DNA of 13,582 nucleotides from an uncultured Gemmataceae bacterium (GTDB lineage Bacteria; Planctomycetota; Planctomycetia; Gemmatales; Gemmataceae). The translations under genes were made by a program, and so were the position numbers. The notes under the pieces are model-generated. The model was given only the letters and a program-made list of their open reading frames with translations. It was not told the DNA's origin and made no database searches. Within the stretch, counting starts at the first letter, position 1. Each line of letters starts with the position of its first letter. Location of the stretch: contig CAKZUU010000031.1 of NCBI GenBank assembly GCA_937922175.1, forward strand, positions 1 to 13,582, written 5' to 3'. Positions 6,310-13,582 of the stretch are shown piece after piece.

Positions 6310-7788
6310 TTAACCCAGCTTGATGGTCACGGTCTTGATTTCGGTGTAGTGCTCCAAAACGGCCTCGCCGTTTTCTCGACCTTGTCCGGACATCTTGAAG
6401 CCGCCAAAGGGGGTCGTCGTGTCCACGACGTGGTAACAGTTCACCCAGACGGTGCCCGCCTTCACCGCACGAGCGAACAGGTGTGCCTTGTCGATGTTCT
6501 TGGTGAAGATGGCAGCCGCTAACCCGTAATACGTTTTGTTGGCACGATCCACGACTTCGTCAAAGCTCTTGAACGGCAGAATGCCAACAACGGGGCCAAA
6601 GATCTCGTCCCGAGCGATGGTCATATGATCCGCGACATTGTCGAAGACAGTCGGCTCGACGAAGAATCCCTTGTCACCCCAACGCTTGCCTCCCAGGACC
6701 AAACGGGCTCCTTCCTTCTGTCCCAAGTCGCAGTAGTGAAGAATTTTTTCCTGCTGTTCGCGTGAGACCTGAGGCCCCTGCTCGGTAGCGGGGTCGAGTT
6801 GATCGCCGATGCGGCGTTGCCGGGCCTTCTCCACCAGTCGACGAACAAATTCGTCTTTGATCGACTCCTCCACGAAGAGCCGGGAGCCGGCAGTGCAGCA
6901 TTGCCCGCCGTGGAAGTAAATCGCATGGAATGCTCCATCGACGGCCTGTTGCATGTCGGCGTCAGCAAAGATGACGTTGGGGCTTTTCCCACCCAATTCA
7001 AAGGTGCACCGTTTGAGGGTGTCGGCTGCTCGTTTCTGGATGATCTTGGCGGTATCGACGTGACCGGTAAAGGCGATTTTGTCCACGTCGGGATGAACAA
7101 CGAGGGCATCGCCGGCTGTTTCGCCGAATCCGTTCACAAGATTGATGACGCCAGGGGGGAAACCGGCTTCCAGTGCCAATTCGCCCATTCGCAAAGCGGT
7201 GAGAGGAGTCTGCTCGGCAGGCTTCATCACGACCGTATTGCCACATGCCAAAGCCGGCCCCCATTTCCAGGCGAGCATCAGCAGCGGGAAATTCCAAGGA
7301 ATGATCTGGCCGACAACGCCGACGGGTTGCCGCAATGTGTACGAAAGGAAACTTCCCCGGACGGGAACGGTTTTTCCTTCGATTTTGTCGGCCCAGCCCG
7401 CGTAATATCGGAGCGTGTTGATGACGCCCTCCAGATCGCCCCGCGAGTCGGTAATGGTCTTGCCGCAATTCAGCGACTCGAGTTGCGCAAGCTGCTCCTT
7501 CTCCTTTTCAACGAGATCGGCGAGTTTGAAGAGCAGGCGGCCGCGGTCAGCAGCGTCCAGGCGCGACCAGGGTCCGCTCTCCAGCGCCCGTCGAGCGGCT
7601 TGGACGGCCTTGTCGATGTCTTTGGCGTTGCCCTCGGCGACGACGGCGATCACTTCGCCCGTGGCGGGGTTGTAGGTTTCGAACGATTTGCCATCGACGG
7701 GATCTACCCATTGGCCATCGATCAAGAGTTTCGTCTGCCAATTCTTGGTTTGCATAGGGAGGCGCGGGGCAGCAGCTAATGTGGTCAT
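6310..7788 (-). CDS. NAD(P)-dependent aldehyde dehydrogenase, ALDH1/2-like
   Basis: The 492-residue product covers the usual length of the family and should oxidise an aldehyde to its carboxylic acid with NAD(P)+ in the cytoplasm. Catalytic residues are all present: Asn166 (PWNFP), Lys189 (VMKPAEQTP), Glu264 (FELGGKSPN), Cys298 in GGQCCTAGSR and Glu395 (EIFGPV). The C-terminal FGGFKMSGQGRENG block and YTEIKTVTI end match the ALDH1/ALDH2 group (retinal, acetaldehyde and betaine-aldehyde-type enzymes). The substrate cannot be told from sequence. In the cofactor loop, the usual FTGS is FTGH (His243). I start at the ATG at 7788, which has GAGGA 8 nt upstream; the ATG at 7797 overlaps that site and lacks its own. 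It is divergent from the cyclase-like gene, and the PQQ-like propeller gene follows 65 nt downstream. Confidence 0.96.
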   Translation of the reverse strand: MTTLAAAPRLPMQTKNWQTKLLIDGQWVDPVDGKSFETYNPATGEVIAVVAEGNAKDIDKAVQAARRALESGPWSRLDAADRGRLLFKLADLVEKEKEQLAQLESLNCGKTITDSRGDLEGVINTLRYYAGWADKIEGKTVPVRGSFLSYTLRQPVGVVGQIIPWNFPLLMLAWKWGPALACGNTVVMKPAEQTPLTALRMGELALEAGFPPGVINLVNGFGETAGDALVVHPDVDKIAFTGHVDTAKIIQKRAADTLKRCTFELGGKSPNVIFADADMQQAVDGAFHAIYFHGGQCCTAGSRLFVEESIKDEFVRRLVEKARQRRIGDQLDPATEQGPQVSREQQEKILHYCDLGQKEGARLVLGGKRWGDKGFFVEPTVFDNVADHMTIARDEIFGPVVGILPFKSFDEVVDRANKTYYGLAAAIFTKNIDKAHLFARAVKAGTVWVNCYHVVDTTTPFGGFKMSGQGRENGEAVLEHYTEIKTVTIKLG

Positions 7789-7903
7789 GGGATTCATCCT
7801 CGGTAACGATGGAAGGCTCGATGGTGTGTGGCCATGCTACGCTTGCTCGGTGCTCTCGTCTGCCCTCCGGATGTGAATTTGTGCAGAATTCGACCAAAAC
7901 TGG

Positions 7904-7933
7904 TTGTCAATTGACCATTTGAAACGTTATGCT
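7904..7933 (+). promoter_or_regulatory. Likely promoter of the squalene-cyclase-like gene
   Basis: On the plus strand TTGTCA (7904-7909, 5 of 6 consensus matches), an 18-nt spacer and TATGCT (7928-7933, 4 of 6) would start transcription near 7940, about 40 nt before the ATG at 7980. The ATG at 7929 lies inside the -10 element, which argues against using it as the start. A 10-bp palindrome GTCAATTGAC (7906-7915) overlaps the -35 element. The opposite strand also reads TTGACA there, so it could serve the divergent aldehyde dehydrogenase gene, though I find no convincing -10 for that direction. Confidence 0.5.
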
Positions 7934-7979
7934 GCCTAAAGGAAATCACCCCCCCCGGTGTCTGCGAGGCCAAGAAGCC

Positions 7980-9935
7980 ATGTCTCATCGAATCATTCTC
8001 TCGTTGGCCATCCTCGTCGGCGTTGTCTCAACCACGACAGCGGACGAGCGGCAGTACAGAGCGGCAATGGAACGGGCCATCGGCTATTTGAAGCAGCGGT
8101 TCGGTGAATCCAGTCCTGCGGGCAATTTTGTGCCTGGTTCGGAAGACGCCGGCGGCCATGGTGAGGGGCCGGCCGCCCTGGCAGGGATCGCGATGCTGGA
8201 GGCGGGCGTACGCCTGGACGATCCCGTTATCCAGCGAATTGCTCAGCAGGTCCGACAAGCGGCGATTCATCAGAATAAGACCTATCAGCTTGCGTTGGAC
8301 ATCATCTTCCTTGACAAGTTGGGCGAGGAAATCGACGTACTGTTAATCCAGTCGATGGCCGTGCGACTCCTATTCGGTCAGACGCAATGGGGCGGCTGGA
8401 GCTACTATTGTGCTGGACTCGACGATAACGAGAAAAGGCGGTTGCAAGGTGCGCTCAATGGGGCGGTTCTCAAAGGCGGTCGTGATTTGCCAACCGAGGG
8501 CAGCCAACCCCGGGCCACCCTAGATGCAGGTATCGCGGACATGTTGAAAGGACGTCGGATGATTCTGCCCGGCGATCAAAACATGGACGACAACTCAAAC
8601 ACCCAATTCGCCGTCATCGCCTTGTGGGCGGCCCGGAAATACGGCATTCCAGTGGACAACGCCCTAAAAGCGGTGGAACAACGTTTTCGTGCCATGCAAA
8701 ATCCCAACGATGGCGGCTGGGCTTATGCCGGTCGCGGGCTGCCGCTCTCCACTCCGTCGATGACCTGCGCTGGACTCTTGGGCTTGGCGATCGTGTACGG
8801 GGCTCGAGGCGAGCGGACCTTGAAGTCTCGAGGGCGAATCACCGCCGACGGCCGCTTCGAGGGGGCCCAGGCGAAAGAAGCCAGCCGACTCGACATTTCA
8901 AAGATCATGAGTGATAAGTCGGTCAAAGGCGGCTTGGCGTACATCGGCAACGTCTTCAACGTGACGAATCGGATGAACCAGGCGGCAGGAGGGGGTCAGC
9001 GGCCAGGGTTTCCCAATCAACCGGGAGGCCCACCGGGCTTCGGGGGGGGGAACATTCCCCCCGGGCAAGTTCCCGGACCTGCCGGTTTTGGCGGTGGCCC
9101 CGCCGGTTTCCCCGGCGGCGGACCAAATATGCCCGGCATGATGAACCGGGACGATCCACGGAATGACCTTTACTTCCTCTGGTCGCTCGAGCGGGTCTGC
9201 ATGGTCTACGGGCTGAAGACCTTGCCCGGCGGTAAGGATTGGTACAGTTGGGGTGCCGATTACCTGGTCAAGACGCAACAGCCCGACGGCAGTTGGTACT
9301 ACAAGTATGGCAACGACTGCGGAGCGGCTTTCGGCGTCATGTTTCTCTGTCGGAGCAACATCGTCCGCGATTTGAGCGCTGTGATCGATCGCGGCATGAA
9401 ATCGGGTCAGGCCGCCGACATCAAGCCGAGTCAGGGTGGCAAACCCGGTTTCGTGACGGTCGGCAACGACGAATCAAAACCGCTGACGCAAGAACTATTG
9501 GCTGCTGGTGATTCCAAGCGGGCGAATCTCTTGAAGGAGTTCGGCAAGGGAGAGGGACTGAGATATACGCTCGCCTTAGCCGATGCGATCCCGCAGTTGA
9601 AGGGTGACGCCCAAGACAAGACCCGGAAAGCGCTCACGGAGCGGCTGACACGTGAAAACGTCGAGGCCCTCCGCGGATTCATGGATAGCGAGAGCGCCGA
9701 ACTGCGTCGGGCCGCCGCCAATGCCGCCGGCATCAAAAAGGAAAAAGAACTCACGATGGATTTGATCCGTCTGTTGGATGACATCGATGAATCGGTCTGG
9801 CGAGCCGCCGCCAGCGCCTTGCGCGATGTGACAGGAAAGGACTTTGGTCCGAAATCCAATGCCACCGATCTTCAACGCAACAAAGCGATTCAGGATTGGT
9901 TGAACTGGTACGAAAAGAATAAAGGCGGTCGCTGA
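7980..9935 (+). CDS. Exported squalene-cyclase-like repeat protein with C-terminal HEAT-like repeats
   Basis: The 651-residue product has a signal peptide (residues 1-22) and alpha-alpha repeats resembling prenyltransferase/squalene-oxidase domains, with QW-like turns at about 134-140 (QTQWGGW), 240-247 (QNPNDGGW) and 433-439 (QQPDGSW). A Gly/Pro-rich low-complexity insert at about 335-390 splits this toroid into two halves. The C-terminus (about 528-620) has HEAT-like helices such as SAELRRAAANAAG and DESVWRAAASALRD. No DxDD protonation motif of squalene-hopene cyclases is visible, and the protein is exported, so a triterpene cyclase activity is unlikely; it is more likely a binding or structural fold. 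The start at 7980 has GAGG 10 nt upstream and gives the signal peptide directly. It is the only plus-strand gene here and is transcribed alone. Confidence 0.92.
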   Translation: MSHRIILSLAILVGVVSTTTADERQYRAAMERAIGYLKQRFGESSPAGNFVPGSEDAGGHGEGPAALAGIAMLEAGVRLDDPVIQRIAQQVRQAAIHQNKTYQLALDIIFLDKLGEEIDVLLIQSMAVRLLFGQTQWGGWSYYCAGLDDNEKRRLQGALNGAVLKGGRDLPTEGSQPRATLDAGIADMLKGRRMILPGDQNMDDNSNTQFAVIALWAARKYGIPVDNALKAVEQRFRAMQNPNDGGWAYAGRGLPLSTPSMTCAGLLGLAIVYGARGERTLKSRGRITADGRFEGAQAKEASRLDISKIMSDKSVKGGLAYIGNVFNVTNRMNQAAGGGQRPGFPNQPGGPPGFGGGNIPPGQVPGPAGFGGGPAGFPGGGPNMPGMMNRDDPRNDLYFLWSLERVCMVYGLKTLPGGKDWYSWGADYLVKTQQPDGSWYYKYGNDCGAAFGVMFLCRSNIVRDLSAVIDRGMKSGQAADIKPSQGGKPGFVTVGNDESKPLTQELLAAGDSKRANLLKEFGKGEGLRYTLALADAIPQLKGDAQDKTRKALTERLTRENVEALRGFMDSESAELRRAAANAAGIKKEKELTMDLIRLLDDIDESVWRAAASALRDVTGKDFGPKSNATDLQRNKAIQDWLNWYEKNKGGR

Positions 9936-9960
9936 AAATCGGTTGATACGATAAACATCG

Positions 9961-9998
9961 GCCCGGCGAAGGAGGGGAAACCTTCGTCGGGCGGCTAT
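9961..9998 (+). terminator. Hairpin terminator of the squalene-cyclase-like gene
   Basis: A 12-bp stem, GCCCGGCGAAGG (9961-9972) with CCTTCGTCGGGC (9981-9992, one wobble pair), encloses an 8-nt loop and is followed by GGCTATTTT. It starts 25 nt after the stop codon. It also stands 28 nt beyond the convergent HD-Pnk stop codon and may block read-through both ways, though the minus-strand T tract is poor. Confidence 0.75.
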
Positions 9999-10020
9999 TT
10001 TACGTAACGCCTCGGCACTT

Positions 10021-11145
10021 TCAGTCAACGATCCAATCAACTTGGTGCGCTTCGGTCCGATCGGGCGTTTCCCAACGATCTAACATTCGTTCGATCACCG
10101 AGGCCGGTATTCGATGACGCCGGTGTCGGTTCTGGTAGGACAAACGATCGGAGGAGACTTCTCGATAGACGATCCGGACCCGGGCACCGTAATCCGCGAA
10201 GAGGCGGACACACTCCGCCCGAACCTGTCGGCTCAAATTCGTCGCATTCCAAACAAAGTTCTGTCCGCCTTGCAAATAATGTCGGGCGATCTCTCGGGCT
10301 CGATTGACCACTTCACCATGCGCCTGGTGAGGTGACGCGATCCCTAAGTTTGAACGGATTTTTTCGATGGAGATGACCGGCCAACCGCGAAGGTGATGCT
10401 GAATCCAATAGTCTTTTCCTGCTCCGGGCAAGCCCGACATCAAGATCACTTCGCAGGAGAAATCATCTGGTACGACCGTTTGCGGCGAACGGCTGGGATC
10501 CCGGAAAAACAAAAACCGCGTATGATCCGAGGGGAAGGCGTAGAGTTGTCCGAGGCAGTTTAATCCATGGCATATTTCGGTGAATCGTGTGATGTTCCCT
10601 AGCAACCGATTCGGATCAGGGCAGAGTCGGCCCCGAGCGTCGGCTTCGGAGAGCAGCGCCAGATGATCGGTTCGAGCCGTTTGGCTGACTTCGATGGCCA
10701 GACGTTGCGGTTCGTCGCGATCGACGAGATAGAGGGGAACCAAGTGATGTCGAACCAGAGCGGTCACCTGCTCGCGGTAGGCAAAAGGTACATTCATCCG
10801 CCAGAGGATGCGCCGGGCCATGATCGCCCCGCGCCAGGAATGGCCACGACTCGAAACGCGGCCGTCCGCTTCGGTTCGCAGGCAGGCAGGTTTCGCGACA
10901 TCATGCAGCAGGGCGGCGGTAAAGACGATTTTCCGCTCCAATTCCGGCAAGGCTCGCCAAGCGGGCATCGAGGCTAGCGCCTCACACACCATCCGGACGT
11001 GCGTCCAAACATCGCCTTCCGCATGCCGAGCGGGATCTTGGGGGCAGCCACGAAGGTTGCGAACCCAAGGATAGGTGGCGTCGAGCGTTTCCCAATCGAC
11101 ACGCCATTCCGGCGGTCCCGGACATGGGGGAAACGGATCGAACAC
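10021..11145 (-). CDS. HD-Pnk: HD phosphoesterase fused to 5'-OH polynucleotide kinase
   Basis: The 374-residue protein joins an N-terminal HD domain to a C-terminal P-loop kinase. The HD half (about 20-200) shows His41/His49 (HAEGDVWTH), the His81-Asp82 pair (LLHDVAKP), His102, His133-His134 and the SEADARGR segment. The kinase half (about 230-374) shows the P-loop GLPGAGKD (238-245), NATNLSR (300-306) and an Arg-rich lid ending in RIPASVIERMLDRWE (345-359). This order matches HD-Pnk, described from Runella slithyformis as an end-healing enzyme that removes 2',3' phosphates and phosphorylates 5'-OH ends of RNA or DNA; activity here is inferred. Glu261 (ISIEKIR) stands where I expect the kinase's acidic catalytic residue, more often Asp. 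The start is a GTG at 11145 with GGGAGG 6 nt upstream. No ligase gene is adjacent. The histidine kinase gene lies 119 nt upstream. Confidence 0.9.
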   Translation of the reverse strand: MFDPFPPCPGPPEWRVDWETLDATYPWVRNLRGCPQDPARHAEGDVWTHVRMVCEALASMPAWRALPELERKIVFTAALLHDVAKPACLRTEADGRVSSRGHSWRGAIMARRILWRMNVPFAYREQVTALVRHHLVPLYLVDRDEPQRLAIEVSQTARTDHLALLSEADARGRLCPDPNRLLGNITRFTEICHGLNCLGQLYAFPSDHTRFLFFRDPSRSPQTVVPDDFSCEVILMSGLPGAGKDYWIQHHLRGWPVISIEKIRSNLGIASPHQAHGEVVNRAREIARHYLQGGQNFVWNATNLSRQVRAECVRLFADYGARVRIVYREVSSDRLSYQNRHRRHRIPASVIERMLDRWETPDRTEAHQVDWIVD

Positions 11146-11264
11146 CCGCAGCCTCCCTCAATTCTCGTTCCAGCCCAACTCTCAGATCTCGATTCAATGC
11201 CCTACCTTATTTTAACTTTGAATTGCAGACCGTGCCAGTCTTGCCCGATGGGTAGAACGATTCG

Positions 11265-12005
11265 TTATTCCCCAGCCGGAAGCCAAATTTTGACCTCGCC
11301 GCCGCCGGTTGATCGATTGCGAAGGGTGAATCCGCCCTGGTAGGCATAAACGGTGCGAAAGACGATCGGCAAGCCGATTCCTCGCGGCCCCAACTTCGTC
11401 GTGAAAAACGGTACGCTGAGAAACTTGGTCATCAGTTCAGCGGGTAGCCCTGGCCCTGTGTCTTCCACTGTCAGACAGACGTGAGGTCCCGCATCGGCGC
11501 GGCCCAACAGATCGACGGTCGCCGCTTCCTCGAGATTGATGGTCTCGGCGGTGATGTGAACGTCGCCCGCCTCGCCTGCCGCCTCGCAGCCGTTCCGGAC
11601 GACCTCGAGCAAGATGGTTCGCAAGGCGTCCGGACTTATGCGAACCGGGGGCAACGTTTCCTGGAGATGACAATGAATTTTCGGCACTTTCGATAGGGAA
11701 GCCCGAACCGCGGAGACAGCGGACTCCACTGCGGCACCCACCGAGGAATGAAATGTCGGTCGGCTCGTGCAATGTTTCAACAAGTGCAACCGATCGGCGA
11801 ATACCACTCCTCTTGTGCCCGCTTGCTGCACCTCCGCCAGGTAGGCTTCTGCGGCCGTTTGTCCCTTGACCTGACTTGCGGCAAGTTCGGCGAAGCCATT
11901 CACACTGGTGAAAATGTTCGATAAATCATGAGCGATCTTGCCGGCCGTCAACGCGACAAAATCCCACACGCGGGCCAAATGGGCCGATTCCTGGCGCAGC
12001 GACAC
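11265..12005 (-). CDS. Small soluble histidine kinase without a sensor domain
   Basis: The 246-residue protein has only the two kinase core parts. The dimerisation/phosphoacceptor helix carries His26 (KIAHDLSNIF). The ATPase part carries the N box with Asn138 (VVRNGCEAA), the G1 box DTGPGLP (182-188), the F-box region PFFTTK (199-204) and the G2 box GPRGIGLPIV (206-215). No membrane segment, PAS, GAF or receiver domain is present, so it must get its signal from a partner or from a diffusible cue. No response regulator is in this window. It starts with GTG at 12005 with GAGGGA 5 nt upstream. The HEAT gene ends 69 nt upstream and HD-Pnk begins 119 nt downstream, all on the same strand, so a shared transcript is possible. 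The boxes are intact, so it is probably active rather than a degenerate ATPase. Confidence 0.93.
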   Translation of the reverse strand: MSLRQESAHLARVWDFVALTAGKIAHDLSNIFTSVNGFAELAASQVKGQTAAEAYLAEVQQAGTRGVVFADRLHLLKHCTSRPTFHSSVGAAVESAVSAVRASLSKVPKIHCHLQETLPPVRISPDALRTILLEVVRNGCEAAGEAGDVHITAETINLEEAATVDLLGRADAGPHVCLTVEDTGPGLPAELMTKFLSVPFFTTKLGPRGIGLPIVFRTVYAYQGGFTLRNRSTGGGEVKIWLPAGE

Positions 12006-12074
12006 GGAGTTCCCTCTTGATTCGATGCAAGGACTTCGGGCGAAACGAACGACGAATCGAACTTGAACGCACGA

Positions 12075-13211
12075 TCATGGAGAGGATTCGATTTTTTTCA
12101 AAGCGGCCAAAGCGGCTTCGCGAATCGCGATTCGACCATCCTTACTGGCAACTCGCAGGGCGTCGACGGCCAGTCGGGCGTCGGCTCCAAAACTTGCCAA
12201 CTCCTCGATGACAGCCAAACGAACATCGGCGACTTCATCCCGACGAAGTATCTCGATCAATTCGGGGATCGTTCCCGTCGCCGATCTGCCATAACTTCCG
12301 ATCGCGTGGATCGCCAAACAACGAACCGAGACGTCGGTATCGCGTGCCGCCTTGAGTAAGGCGGGCAGGACACGATCCGGGTCGCCCTGGATTCGACCCA
12401 GGGTCAAAGCGGCGGCTTGTCGGATCTCGGGGTGCGAATCCGTCAGCCCCGCGACGATTTTGGCGGCAACCGACGCCGCCTTGGGGCCGATCGCGGCCAA
12501 TGCTTTCGCCGCCTCTCGGCGATTCGACACAACTTCATCCGTCAGGAACATGTCAACGAGCATTTCCTGAGCCGCCGCCGCGGACTCACCCATCCGCGAT
12601 AGAGCATACGCACTTTGAAATCGCACCTCGGCGGATGAATCTTTCAGCGCCGCCGCCAACGCGGAGATCGTCTCCAGCGCGATTTGCTCGTCCAGTTGAG
12701 CCAGGACACCAATGGTCTGTGCGGTGGCCGCCCGGGTGCCCGCCGCCTCATCTCTCAGCGCTGTTGCCAAAACGGGAATGATCGCCGTGGCGGCCGTCCG
12801 GTCGAGCTTAGGAACCGTCCCCGCTGCTGCTTCACGCACCCCCGCGTCGGGGTCCTTGGTCAACGCATGCCGATAGACGTTCACAATTTCATCGCCTCGA
12901 TCTCGATATCGAGGCAACATCAGGATGATGCGTCGACGAATGGCCGGGTCCGGATGCTCTTGCGCTTCACGTAACAGATTCGGCAAAACAATGGGGACAC
13001 CCGGACCTGCTTGACTGTCGATGATCATCAACGCCGCGAGTCGGCGCTGGGCGTTGGTCTCCTGCCGGAGTCGACGGAACCACTCGGACACGGGTCGGCC
13101 GCGAACGACCGGATCCTCTTGAGCGAGGGAGACTCCCCAAGCGGCCAAGAGAACGATCATCGTGCCGACGATCCGCATCTGCAATCGCGCACCGTGTTTC
13201 CCAAACCGCAT
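12075..13211 (-). CDS. Exported HEAT-repeat protein
   Basis: The 378-residue product has an N-terminal signal peptide (hydrophobic core about residues 14-30, SLA then QEDP) and about eight HEAT repeats of 37-40 residues from residue 50 to 375. Recurring signatures include PDAGVREAAA, SSAEVRFQSAYAL, HPEIRQAAALTLG, VSVRCLAIHAIG and VADVRLAVIEELA. HEAT solenoids bind proteins and have no catalytic activity, so the partner is unknown; the signal peptide places it outside the cytoplasm. The start is ambiguous. The ATG at 13211 has GGAG only 2 nt away and lies 11 nt beyond the promoter's -10 element, leaving a leader of a few bases. The in-frame ATG at 13178 gives a compact signal peptide and a normal leader, but lacks a clear ribosome-binding site. 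The histidine kinase gene follows 69 nt downstream. Confidence 0.92.
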   Translation of the reverse strand: MRFGKHGARLQMRIVGTMIVLLAAWGVSLAQEDPVVRGRPVSEWFRRLRQETNAQRRLAALMIIDSQAGPGVPIVLPNLLREAQEHPDPAIRRRIILMLPRYRDRGDEIVNVYRHALTKDPDAGVREAAAGTVPKLDRTAATAIIPVLATALRDEAAGTRAATAQTIGVLAQLDEQIALETISALAAALKDSSAEVRFQSAYALSRMGESAAAAQEMLVDMFLTDEVVSNRREAAKALAAIGPKAASVAAKIVAGLTDSHPEIRQAAALTLGRIQGDPDRVLPALLKAARDTDVSVRCLAIHAIGSYGRSATGTIPELIEILRRDEVADVRLAVIEELASFGADARLAVDALRVASKDGRIAIREAALAALKKIESSP

Positions 13212-13222
13212 CTCTCCGCCCC

Positions 13223-13252
13223 ACTATAGCCGACGTCGCAGTCGATCGTCAA
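13223..13252 (-). promoter_or_regulatory. Sigma-70-type promoter of the HEAT-repeat gene
   Basis: On the minus strand TTGACG (13252-13247, 5 of 6 matches), an 18-nt spacer and TATAGT (13228-13223, 5 of 6) make the best promoter match in the window. Transcription should start near 13216. It could drive the HEAT, histidine kinase and HD-Pnk genes together, since I see no terminator in the two gaps between them. Confidence 0.65.
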
Positions 13253-13310
13253 TTTGAACTTCGGCGGAAACCGCTGACCTGAAGGAAACGTCTGGCATCT
13301 CTTATCCCGG

Positions 13311-13582
13311 TCAGTACTCGATACAATCGAAAGCTGACTTAAGGTGTTGAATTGTCGGAGATTTCGCGTTCGGTAGCCACTGGAGGATGATGACGTCGAA
13401 TCGACAGGGCCGGTCAAACAGACGATATTCGTGCAGAAAATGCCGTGCCGCATGGGTGATGTGTTTCTGTTTGGTCCGATCAATGCTTTCCGCGACGCGT
13501 GGGGTGTCGGCACCGGCTGTTGATCTCACCTCGACGAAGACGATTTGAGCACCATCCCAGGCGATCAGGTCGATCTCGCCCC
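13311..13582 (-). CDS. YraN/UPF0102 family nuclease-fold protein (5' part beyond the window)
   Basis: Only the last 89 codons are present; the frame enters from the right edge and ends at 13311. The visible part starts with GEIDLIAWDG, continues to IVFVEVRS, and has a helical stretch with SIDRTKQKHITHAA and then the family-typical FDVI strand (RFDVIILQW). These are the conserved blocks of UPF0102, which has a Holliday-junction-resolvase-like restriction-endonuclease fold; Glu and Asp of GEID and Glu of VEVR are the presumed metal-binding residues. The usual Lys in VEVK is Arg here, a common variant. The family is normally about 120 residues, so roughly 30 are missing. The biological role is not settled. 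The HEAT gene begins 99 nt downstream behind its own promoter, so the two are probably transcribed separately. Confidence 0.88.
   Translation of the reverse strand, partial: GEIDLIAWDGAQIVFVEVRSTAGADTPRVAESIDRTKQKHITHAARHFLHEYRLFDRPCRFDVIILQWLPNAKSPTIQHLKSAFDCIEY

Noticed and set aside
4994..7788. The PQQ-like protein as a quinoprotein alcohol dehydrogenase feeding the aldehyde dehydrogenase
   Set aside because: The propeller protein is about 416 residues, has no heme c motif and no dehydrogenase active-site features. It looks like a BamB-type propeller, so the proximity does not support an alcohol oxidation pathway.
7929..7979. Upstream ATG at 7929 as the start of the squalene-cyclase-like protein
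   Set aside because: It falls inside the likely -10 element and would put 17 extra residues before a normal signal peptide; the ATG at 7980 has its own GAGG.
11224..11237. A TGGCAC...TGC sequence upstream of HD-Pnk resembling a sigma-54 promoter, of interest because rtc RNA-repair genes use sigma-54
   Set aside because: The distance between the GG and GC elements is about 2 nt too short for sigma-54, which has strict spacing.

Overview
The window looks like chromosomal DNA of a planctomycete. The pointers are a DUF1559 pseudopilin-like protein with the H-X9-DG C-terminal motif, an exported PQQ-like beta-propeller opening with a WPQWRGP-type sequence, WD40 and HEAT-repeat proteins with N-terminal membrane anchors or signal peptides, and an exported squalene-cyclase-like repeat protein. 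The moderately high GC content and loosely spaced, mostly unidirectional genes also fit. I cannot place it more closely; a Gemmatales-like relative is a guess. No rRNA, tRNA, CRISPR array, insertion sequence or phage gene was seen.

Layout. Ten of the eleven genes are on the minus strand, so they are read from high to low coordinates. From right to left these are: the 3' part of a YraN/UPF0102 nuclease-fold gene (13311-13582); an exported HEAT-repeat protein (12075-13211) behind a good sigma-70-type promoter; a small sensorless histidine kinase (11265-12005); and an HD-Pnk type nucleic-acid end-healing enzyme (10021-11145). The one plus-strand gene, an exported squalene-cyclase-like/HEAT protein (7980-9935), converges on HD-Pnk across a strong hairpin terminator and diverges from an aldehyde dehydrogenase gene (6310-7788). 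Next come an exported PQQ-like beta-propeller protein (4994-6244) with its own terminator, a DUF1559/WD40 gene pair 18 nt apart (2955-4853), a tiny Cys-rich exported protein (2516-2779) with promoter and terminator, an exported Arg/Pro-rich coiled-coil protein (1732-2415), and finally a membrane protein of unknown function that runs off the left edge (1-1457).

How the genes may work together. Most products act in the membrane or outside it (protein-interaction propellers, HEAT repeats, a pseudopilin-like protein, small exported proteins) and look like ordinary planctomycete envelope or accessory functions. The exceptions are the aldehyde dehydrogenase, which keeps all catalytic residues, and the HEAT / histidine kinase / HD-Pnk run. 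That run puts a nucleic-acid end-repair enzyme directly downstream of a soluble histidine kinase with no response regulator in view, and is the most interesting context here. No clearly new defence or mobile system is visible, and most findings are modest.
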